17,032 nucleotides of DNA from an uncultured Bacillota bacterium (lineage in GTDB: Bacteria > Bacillota > Clostridia > Lachnospirales > Lachnospiraceae): positions 1 through 17,032 of the forward strand of contig CATWQE010000058.1 in NCBI GenBank assembly GCA_958352855.1, written 5' to 3'. Made by a program: the position numbers and the translations under genes. The notes beneath the pieces were generated by a model that saw only the letters and a program-made list of their open reading frames with translations, ran no database searches and had not been told where the DNA came from. Shown piece by piece: positions 8,001 through 13,503 of the stretch. The first letter of the stretch is position 1; every line of letters starts with the position of its first letter.

Positions 8001-8484
8001 GGAAGGAATGAAGCTGCATACCCGGATTACAGCCATAGAACGGAAGAAAAAAGCCCTGGCAATTATGGAAGAAGCAGAATTGCATGACCCGGAGAACCTT
8101 TGGAGTAAATATCCACATCAGCTTTCAGGAGGAATGCGGCAGAGAGTGATGATTGCAGCAGCTTTGGTCACAGAGCCCAAACTTTTGATAGCAGATGAGC
8201 CTACAACAGCATTGGATGTGACTGTTCAGGCTCAGATTTTGAAACTGTTAAAGAAAATCAATGCACAGCATGGGACAGGGATTTTGTTTATTTCTCATGA
8301 TTTGGGGGTTATCCGCAAACTTTGCTCCAGAGTCATTGTTATGAATCAGGGAGAAATTGTGGAAGAAGGACCTGTTTCCCAGGTTTTTGAAAAGCCACAG
8401 GAAGAATATACCAAAAAGCTGTTAGCTGCTATTCCTACCAGGAGAACTTCTCTTCGCAGGAGAAAAGGGGGAAATCACATATGA
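7663..8484 (+). CDS. ABC transporter ATP-binding protein, DppD/NikD type
   Basis: The first ATPase subunit of the importer, 273 residues. It has Walker A GESGSGKT (40-47), Q-loop Q96, signature LSGGMRQ (154-160), Walker B LLIADEP (174-180) with catalytic E179, and H-loop H212. The usual DppD/OppD C-terminal extension (oligo_HPY region) is largely missing, so the length is closer to NikD than to OppD (about 320-330). The ATG at 7663 is the natural start: MKLLEVRNLKLEF is a normal N-terminus and the purine-rich AAGGAAGGTGGGAAG stretch lies just upstream. Its first 338 nt overlap the prolonged permease frame. It overlaps the next gene by 4 nt (ATGA). Confidence 0.93.
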   Translation: MKLLEVRNLKLEFLDTVPPTQVTKGISFSMEPGEILGIVGESGSGKTQTALSILRLLKKQERIASGEILFQGKNLADLSLKEMENIRGKEISMIFQEPMTSLNPVLTIGTQIEEGMKLHTRITAIERKKKALAIMEEAELHDPENLWSKYPHQLSGGMRQRVMIAAALVTEPKLLIADEPTTALDVTVQAQILKLLKKINAQHGTGILFISHDLGVIRKLCSRVIVMNQGEIVEEGPVSQVFEKPQEEYTKKLLAAIPTRRTSLRRRKGGNHI

Positions 8485-9194
8485 AGAATATTCTGGAAGT
8501 GAGACATGTAAGCGCTGCTTATGCGGATGAGAGGCAAGGGAGACAGGTGCTGAAGGATATCTCTCTGGAAGTAAGGGAAAATGAGATTCTTGGCCTTGTA
8601 GGTGAGAGTGGATGTGGAAAATCCACTTTATCTAAAGTAATTCTTGGATTTTTAAAGCCCAGCCAGGGGGAAATTCACCATAAAACTCAGAATCCACAGA
8701 TGATTTTCCAGGACCCGGCTTCTTCCTTAAATCCCAGTAAGAAAATCTCCTGGATTTTAGAGGAGCCTCTTCGGATGCAGAAAATACCAAAAGAAGAGCG
8801 CAGAAAACAAGTATGGGAGATGGCAGAACGTGTAGGTTTAAGCCGGGAACAACTGAACCGTTATCCAAGAGAATTAAGCGGCGGGCAAAGACAGAGGGTG
8901 AGTATAGCAGCAGCGCTGATACAAGGCTCAAAATTCATTATTGCGGATGAACCGGTGTCAGCATTGGATGTGACCATACAGAGACAGATTATGGAACTAA
9001 TGGTAGAGCTTCAGGAAGAACTGCAGCTCTCTATTCTCTTCATTTCCCACGATTTAAACGTGGTGTATCAGATGTGTGATAGAGTCCTGATTATGAAAGA
9101 CGGAAAAATCCTGGAAGAAGGAGAGACAGAAGAACTCTTCACAAATCCGAAAGAGTCTTACACCAGACAACTATTAGACACAATCTTACAATAA
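8481..9194 (+). CDS. ABC transporter ATP-binding protein, DppF/NikE type
   Basis: The second ATPase subunit, expected to pair with the preceding ATPase. The 237-residue protein shows Walker A GESGCGKS (41-48), Q-loop Q77, signature LSGGQRQ (132-138), Walker B FIIADEP (152-158) and H-loop H190. The segment between Walker A and the Q-loop is unusually short, and the C-terminal oligo_HPY extension is absent, making it a compact NikE-like version. The start ATG overlaps the upstream TGA (8481-8484), implying translational coupling. It is the last gene of the operon and is followed by the palindromic region at 9204-9350. Confidence 0.93.
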   Translation: MKNILEVRHVSAAYADERQGRQVLKDISLEVRENEILGLVGESGCGKSTLSKVILGFLKPSQGEIHHKTQNPQMIFQDPASSLNPSKKISWILEEPLRMQKIPKEERRKQVWEMAERVGLSREQLNRYPRELSGGQRQRVSIAAALIQGSKFIIADEPVSALDVTIQRQIMELMVELQEELQLSILFISHDLNVVYQMCDRVLIMKDGKILEEGETEELFTNPKESYTRQLLDTILQ

Positions 9195-9203
9195 AAATAA
9201 ATG

Positions 9204-9350
9204 AGAAGCGATTTGTCGAGACATTAAAAGACTCTTCATGCATTTTTAAACGAATTTGTCGAGCACAGCTTTGAGACTACAGGCTCAAAGTGAGCGCAGA
9301 CTGAGTTTAAAAATGTATGAAGAGTCAAAGATACGTTGATGACCGCTTCT
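9204..9350. repeat. nested palindrome between convergent genes, probable bidirectional terminator
   Basis: Three inverted pairs share one axis region. The outer arms AGAAGCG (9204-9210) and CGCTTCT (9344-9350) are followed by six T. A 22-bp stem joins 9230-9251 with 9305-9326, fully paired except for one G-U. An apical hairpin joins CTTTGAG (9269-9275) with CTCAAAG (9284-9290) over an 8-base loop. A direct repeat ATTTGTCGAG occurs at 9211-9220 and 9254-9263. It fills the whole gap between the ABC operon and the DUF4364 gene. Termination in both directions is the simplest role, but the size is well beyond what termination needs, and it could be a dispersed intergenic repeat. Confidence 0.7.
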
Positions 9351-9353
9351 TTT

Positions 9354-9866
9354 TTACAGAAGTAAATCAATTAAATTTTCGTAGATGTCCTGGCTTTTGT
9401 TTTTCCAGTTCATGCATACAGCGGCGGCGGCATCTTCCGTTGGAACTGCAATGGTTAAATCTACCATGGTAAAATGTTCTCTCTTTAGCTGACAGCGCAC
9501 ATGATAGCCTTCGGTTTCGCTTTTGAAATAATCAGCAACTGCAGAGAGTTCTTCCCGCATCCGCACAGTATTTTCTTTAAAAAACTCAGAAATATCTTTT
9601 TTAATCCCATCTGAAATCTGGTCTTCAAAATAAGTGAGAGTCTGTTTTCCCTGGTCTGTGATTTCGTAATAGGAAGTATTTCGTACTGTTTTATCCTGAA
9701 TCAGTGAGGCATCAATTAATTCAGAAATTGCCTGCTGTAAGTGAAAATAATTTGTGTAGCCTTTGTCCAGTACAAAGCCGGAAATCTGGGCATTGGTGAG
9801 AGGAAAGTCCACCTTTTCCAGCATATAAAGGATAATCAGCTTATAGAGTGTAAGAGGTTCTGACAT
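9354..9866 (-). CDS. DUF4364 family protein
   Basis: A 170-residue soluble protein of the DUF4364 family, common in Clostridia and of unknown function. The N-terminal 75 residues look like a winged helix: MSEPLTLYKLIILYMLEKVDFPLTNAQIS begins the helices and YYEITDQGKQTL at about 66-77 resembles a wing. This suggests a DNA-binding or regulatory role, which is inference. The C-terminal half is a mixed alpha/beta region. The ATG at 9864-9866 lies 3 bases after the stop codon of the radical SAM gene, and its AGGAGG site is formed by the last codons of that gene, so translation is probably coupled. No targets are evident. Confidence 0.88.
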   Translation of the reverse strand: MSEPLTLYKLIILYMLEKVDFPLTNAQISGFVLDKGYTNYFHLQQAISELIDASLIQDKTVRNTSYYEITDQGKQTLTYFEDQISDGIKKDISEFFKENTVRMREELSAVADYFKSETEGYHVRCQLKREHFTMVDLTIAVPTEDAAAAVCMNWKNKSQDIYENLIDLLL

Positions 9867-9869
9867 GTT

Positions 9870-10799
9870 TTAATCCTCCTTATATTGTTTTCCCTGATAG
9901 GCACCTCTGATTTTACATTCATGGTGCAGGGTATTTAGTACCGTTTTTTTTGCACTGCTCCAGGTTGGCGCAAGGAGCAGGTCTTTTGGTCCGTCACCGG
10001 TCAGGCGGTGAATTACAATTTCAGGTGACAAGTGTTCCAGACAATCGATTACCAGATTGATATATTCTTCCATGGTGTACACAGAAAATTTCCCATCCAG
10101 ATAGTCTTTTGCTAAATCTGTATTTTTTAACACATGGAGAAGCTGTAATTTGATGCCCTGGATATTTCTGTGATTGAGATAATTCATGGTTTCCAGGATA
10201 TCTTCTTTTGTTTCCCCAGGCAGTCCCAGAATAGTGTGGACAATTACCTCCAGATTCCGTTTGCGAAGCTCTTTCACTGCTTCCTCAAAACAGGAAAGAG
10301 GGTAGCCCCGACGGATATAAGCGGCGGTTTTCTCATGTATGGTCTGAAGTCCCAGTTCAACCCATACAGGCTTCTTTTGATTTAGTTCTTCCAGCAGACT
10401 TAGTATATCTTCTCCAAGACAATCTGGACGCGTTCCAATGGAAAGCGCTACCACATCCGGGTGAGAAAGTGCTTCTGTAAAAATACGCCTGAGATATTCC
10501 ACAGGGGCATAAGTGTTGGTATATGCCTGAAAGTAGGCAATAAAGCTGGAAGCATTGCGTTTCTTGCGAAGTCTGGCAGCCTGTTTTTCGATTTGCGTGG
10601 TAATGGTATCCTGTTTATCTCCAGCAAAATCGCCGGAGCCTCCGGCGCTGCAAAAGATACAGCCCCGGCTTCCAAGCGTACCGTCCCGGTTCGGGCAGGT
10701 CATACCACCGTTTAAAGCTACTTTATATACTTTTCCTGAAAATCGTTCTTTTAACATATAGTCAAAGGAATAATAAGGTTTTCCGTTCCAGTTGTTCAT
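9870..10799 (-). CDS. TIGR01212-type radical SAM protein (YhcC-like)
   Basis: A radical S-adenosylmethionine enzyme of unassigned reaction. With the ATG at 10799 it has 309 residues. The cluster-binding cysteines are C35, C47 and C50 in CPNRDGTLGSRGCIFC, the spacing typical of the TIGR01212/YhcC group rather than a plain CxxxCxxC. Further family features are YFQAYTNTYAP, SIGTRPDCL, ELGLQTIHE and HTILGLPGETKEDI. The frame extends to a TTG at 10820, but AAAGG just upstream of the ATG and the conserved start NNWNGKPYYSFDYMLKERF favour 10799. It is the first gene of a two-gene unit with DUF4364. The reaction is unknown for the family in general. Confidence 0.9.
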   Translation of the reverse strand: MNNWNGKPYYSFDYMLKERFSGKVYKVALNGGMTCPNRDGTLGSRGCIFCSAGGSGDFAGDKQDTITTQIEKQAARLRKKRNASSFIAYFQAYTNTYAPVEYLRRIFTEALSHPDVVALSIGTRPDCLGEDILSLLEELNQKKPVWVELGLQTIHEKTAAYIRRGYPLSCFEEAVKELRKRNLEVIVHTILGLPGETKEDILETMNYLNHRNIQGIKLQLLHVLKNTDLAKDYLDGKFSVYTMEEYINLVIDCLEHLSPEIVIHRLTGDGPKDLLLAPTWSSAKKTVLNTLHHECKIRGAYQGKQYKED

Positions 10800-10837
10800 T
10801 TTTAGACCTTTCTTTTGCAAGGGTTTTCTTTCTTCCT

Positions 10838-10866
10838 ATCATACCATTTGAAAAATTCTTTTACAA
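10838..10866 (-). promoter_or_regulatory. promoter of the radical SAM / DUF4364 unit
   Basis: On the minus strand TTGTAA (10861-10866) is followed after 17 bases by TATGAT (10838-10843), a 5-of-6 -10 box. It lies back to back with the plus-strand promoter at 10886. Confidence 0.55.
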
Positions 10867-10885
10867 GAGCAAGAAAAGGAATCCT

Positions 10886-10914
10886 TTGACAAAAACAGTC
10901 GTACATGGTAAGGT
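10886..10914 (+). promoter_or_regulatory. promoter of the short solute-binding lipoprotein gene
   Basis: A perfect TTGACA (10886-10891) is followed after 17 bases by TAAGGT (10909-10914), a weak -10 box helped by the preceding TGG (extended -10). The start codon lies 43 bases downstream. Confidence 0.5.
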
Positions 10915-10957
10915 GAAAAGAAAGAAATCACTCTGGGAAAGGGAGCGGATGGTAGCT

Positions 10958-11515
10958 ATGAGAAAGAAAAGAAAAGGAATCCTGATGCTGGTGTGTATGG
11001 CGCTGCTCATAAGTCTTACAGCCTGTGAACAACTGGAACTAAGAGAAGCAAAACCCATAGAACAGGGGATTTTAAAGGTGGGAATGAATCTTCAGATTCC
11101 AGGCATGTGTTATCTATCGGAAGAAACCAGCAAACCGGAAGGATTTGAGGTGGAACTGGCGCAGATGCTGGCAGACAAAATGAAGCTGGAGCTGGAAATC
11201 GTAGATACTTCTGAAGAGAATCTGCTGAAATCCCTGGATGGAGATTTGTATGATTGTGTGATTTCCGCAGTGGGACTTGCTGATTGGAATGAGACTCATT
11301 ATGACCATACTACTGCGTATGCAGATATTGCTTCAGTGAAGGAGCAGACAGGAATTACAGGGACAGACACCAAGATTGCAGTTTTTACAAAGAAGTATAA
11401 TTTGATGAAAGATGAGTTGGAGACAAAGCTGCAGATGCTTCGCAATGACGGCAGTTTGAAGGAGCTTTCAGAGAAATATTTCGGGAAAGATATTACAATT
11501 TCTGAAGCAAAGTAG
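10958..11515 (+). CDS. miniature family-3 substrate-binding lipoprotein
   Basis: A secreted lipoprotein of 185 residues. The signal is MRKKRKGILMLVCMALLISL with lipobox LTAC and lipidated C23. The mature part matches the amino-acid-binding (SBP_bac_3) fold only in lobe 1: GILKVGMNLQIPGM (37-50), EGFEVELAQMLADKM (61-75) and DLYDCVISAVG (96-106). It then passes through a short linker (about 126-137) straight to the normally C-terminal return segment (139-176: IAVFTKKYN, LETKLQMLRNDGSLKELSEKYFG split here as LETKLQM and LRNDGSLKEL). The roughly 80-100 residues of lobe 2 are absent, against a usual 250-280 total. The frame is intact. ATG 10958 is preferred over 10949 because GGGAG at 10941-10945 is too close to the latter. 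No permease or ATPase lies beside it. Function is uncertain. Confidence 0.82.
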   Translation: MRKKRKGILMLVCMALLISLTACEQLELREAKPIEQGILKVGMNLQIPGMCYLSEETSKPEGFEVELAQMLADKMKLELEIVDTSEENLLKSLDGDLYDCVISAVGLADWNETHYDHTTAYADIASVKEQTGITGTDTKIAVFTKKYNLMKDELETKLQMLRNDGSLKELSEKYFGKDITISEAK

Positions 11516-11521
11516 AGATAC

Positions 11522-11575
11522 TATGGAAAATGATTTTAGTGCTGAAAGATATCAGGAGAGAAATCATTTTCCATA
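11522..11575. terminator. AT-rich hairpin between convergent genes, possible terminator
   Basis: A perfect 15-bp stem (11522-11536 with 11561-11575) encloses 24 bases that can form a smaller CTGA/TCAG stem at 11542-11545 and 11552-11555. It lies between the stop codons of the short lipoprotein gene and the minus-strand RhuM gene. A T-run on the plus strand begins only about 12 bases after the stem, and there is no T-run on the other side, so termination is likely but not textbook. Confidence 0.55.
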
Positions 11576-11584
11576 AAATAAAAC

Positions 11585-12634
11585 TTATTTTTTATCAATG
11601 GATTGTCCTGTAATAGTGTCTGCCATGAGACGGTCAAAATCACTTTGATATTGCCTATCCCGGATTATCCTGTATTGTTCAAATTCATTTTCGGCAAAGG
11701 CCTTTGCGATTGCAGCAGTAACTTTTCCTTTATCTTTTAATACATCTTCCTCATTGAATTGCAGGAAAGCGTCTAAACGTTCAATCCAATCTTTCATATA
11801 CATAATATTGCCGCGACGTGCCTGGCGTTCAGCATAATCTAAATACATTGTCACAATTTCATTGAGATTGCGTATTTCAACTTCGCTGAGATAGTTTTTG
11901 GCAACCGTTACATCTGCCTTGCGAATACGTCCTTCAGGTGCATTTTTCCAGGTTGTAAGTCCCATATTAGGTTTCTGGCTGTCGGCTCTGTCATAAATAA
12001 GCTCTGCAGCTGTCTGATGAGTGACTGCATAATGCAATTTATTTTGTACAGTTGCAAAAAAGGTTTTAGTAATTGGGCTATGTAAATCATAATCAGCGCT
12101 GCATTGTGAATAAATATCTGTGATTTTTTGATAGAACCGGCGTTCACTGGCTCGAATATCCCGAATGCGTTCTAGCTGTTCTTCAAAATAGTCTTTTCCA
12201 AAATAGTTTTCTGGTTCTTTTAAACGTTCATCATCCATCACATATCCCTTGATAATGAATTCTTTTAAAATACGGTTAGCCCAAATACGAAACATAGTAG
12301 CTTTTTTTGAGTTGATGCGATATCCGACAGCAATGATAGCATCAAGATTGTAATATTTAACAGAGTAATTTTTTCCGTCTGTAGCAGTTGTTTCCAAAAT
12401 GGAAACAACTGAATCTTGTTCTAACTCACCAGATTCAAAAATATTTTTTAAGTGTTTAGAAATAGCGGCTTTTTGTACATCAAAAAGCTCTGCCATTTTA
12501 CCCTGTGTTAACCAAAGATTTTCCTGATACAGAAGAATCTGGATACGTACATCACCATTGTCAGTTTTATAAAAAAGAATTTCCCTTTGTTCATATGAAG
12601 TTATAGGTGATTTCTGGAGTCCTTCATTATCCAT
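11585..12634 (-). CDS. RhuM family protein (Virulence_RhuM domain)
   Basis: A 349-residue protein of the RhuM family, named after a gene on Salmonella pathogenicity island 3; molecular function is not established. A helix-turn-helix-like N-terminal part (LWLTQGKMAELFDVQKAAISKHL, about 40-62, split here as LWLTQGKMAELF then QKAAISKHL) is followed by the conserved YYNLDAIIAVGYRINSKKA block (94-112) and RIWANRILKEF (116-126), then a helical, charged C-terminal region. The frame extends to a TTG at 12694, but the ATG at 12634 has GGGAGGA (minus strand, 12641-12647) 6 bases upstream and is preferred. It stands alone with its own promoter and terminator-like hairpin between housekeeping-type genes, consistent with an acquired accessory cargo gene. 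Domain call firm, role unknown. Confidence 0.9.
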   Translation of the reverse strand: MDNEGLQKSPITSYEQREILFYKTDNGDVRIQILLYQENLWLTQGKMAELFDVQKAAISKHLKNIFESGELEQDSVVSILETTATDGKNYSVKYYNLDAIIAVGYRINSKKATMFRIWANRILKEFIIKGYVMDDERLKEPENYFGKDYFEEQLERIRDIRASERRFYQKITDIYSQCSADYDLHSPITKTFFATVQNKLHYAVTHQTAAELIYDRADSQKPNMGLTTWKNAPEGRIRKADVTVAKNYLSEVEIRNLNEIVTMYLDYAERQARRGNIMYMKDWIERLDAFLQFNEEDVLKDKGKVTAAIAKAFAENEFEQYRIIRDRQYQSDFDRLMADTITGQSIDKK

Positions 12635-12665
12635 AGTGCTTCCTCCCGTTTTATTTGATGTTCCT

Positions 12666-12694
12666 ATTCTATCAATGGTTTTTATAGCAGTCAA
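12666..12694 (-). promoter_or_regulatory. promoter of the RhuM gene
   Basis: On the minus strand TTGACT (12689-12694) and TAGAAT (12666-12671) are separated by 17 bases. The ATG lies 31 bases downstream of the -10 box, which also argues against the upstream TTG start, since that TTG is part of the -35 box. Confidence 0.78.
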
Positions 12695-12774
12695 GGACTG
12701 TATTATGGGAATTATGCCCTATGATGCTTCTCTTTTTTTGTACAAAATTACAACATGTTTTTCAAAAAAACAAC

Positions 12775-12803
12775 TTGATTTTTTTCTGTGCAAATGGTAG
12801 CAT
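12775..12803 (+). promoter_or_regulatory. promoter of the DUF4867-isomerase-xylB operon
   Basis: TTGATT (12775-12780) and TAGCAT (12798-12803) are 17 bases apart, with TGG directly before the -10 box (extended -10). The transcript would start near 12810, right at the palindromic operator. Confidence 0.6.
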
Positions 12804-12810
12804 AAACATA

Positions 12811-12829
12811 TAGTTTAATGACTAAACTA
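12811..12829. promoter_or_regulatory. palindromic operator of the pentose operon
   Basis: Perfect 7-base arms TAGTTTA (12811-12817) and TAAACTA (12823-12829) flank ATGAC. It lies 7 bases past the -10 box and just before the ribosome site, so a bound repressor would block initiation. The half-site resembles the AGTTT/AAACTAA halves of XylR-type ROK-family operators in Firmicutes. No regulator gene is adjacent. Confidence 0.62.
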
Positions 12830-12850
12830 AGTGAGGAGGTTTAGGGCGTG

Positions 12851-13468
12851 ATGAAAATTTTGAATGTTGCTGACCAGGAATTTAAGACCTACGGCAGAGT
12901 GATTGAAGGCCTGGATGTGTCTGAACTTCTGGAGGTTTTAAAGGAAACTCCCAAGCCAGATGATGTGATTTATGTTGCTTCTGACGAAAAGCTGGAAGCC
13001 TGCGACTGCGCAGATAAAATCGCATACAGCCTGTACGGAGGAATGCCCATTCAGATTGGTTACTGCAATGGAAGTAATGTGCTTTTAAATGCAGTGGAGT
13101 ACCACAGAGATTCTGAGGTCAATGTGGCGCTGACGGACCTGATTCTGATTTTGGGAAGAGAACAGGATATTGAAGGAGACGGTACTTATGAAACTGCAAA
13201 AATGGAAGCATTTCTGGTACCGGCAGGAACTGTTGTGGAGGTTTATGCAACCACCCTTCATTATGCGCCATGCAGCGTAGACGGAAATAAGTTCTGTACA
13301 GCAGTTATTCTTCCAAAAGGAACTAACACAGAGGCGCCACAGCGCCAGAATAACACAGAAGAAGATAAATTACTGTTTGCCAGAAATAAATGGCTCATTG
13401 CACATAAAGATGCAAAAATTGAAGGAGCTTTTGAAGGACTCAAAGGTGAAAATTTATCTGTAGAATAA
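12851..13468 (+). CDS. DUF4867 family protein, cupin-like, first gene of the sugar operon
   Basis: A 205-residue soluble protein of the DUF4867 family, with no established function. The middle looks like a double-stranded beta-helix (cupin): EYHRDSEVNVAL around 83-94 carries H85 and E89, and LVPAGTVVEVYATTLHYAPC around 122-141 carries E130 and H137, a spacing compatible with a metal-binding cupin (split here as two segments). Cupin sugar isomerases and epimerases exist, so a role in sugar interconversion or anomer handling is possible but inferred. An in-frame GTG at 12848 sits 8 bases from AGGAGG (12834-12839) and is an alternative start; the ATG is 11 bases away. The isomerase gene follows 35 bases later, so co-transcription is likely. 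Confidence 0.85.
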   Translation: MKILNVADQEFKTYGRVIEGLDVSELLEVLKETPKPDDVIYVASDEKLEACDCADKIAYSLYGGMPIQIGYCNGSNVLLNAVEYHRDSEVNVALTDLILILGREQDIEGDGTYETAKMEAFLVPAGTVVEVYATTLHYAPCSVDGNKFCTAVILPKGTNTEAPQRQNNTEEDKLLFARNKWLIAHKDAKIEGAFEGLKGENLSVE

Positions 13469-13503
13469 AAAATAAAAAAGCGAAAACGCAGGAGGAAAAA
13501 AAG

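Noticed and set aside
10886..10957. TTG start for the short lipoprotein at 10886
   Set aside because: This TTG is the -35 box of the promoter; a lipoprotein signal begins at 10958.
12635..12694. TTG start for the RhuM gene at 12694
   Set aside because: It overlaps the -35 box of its own promoter; the ATG at 12634 has a strong ribosome site.
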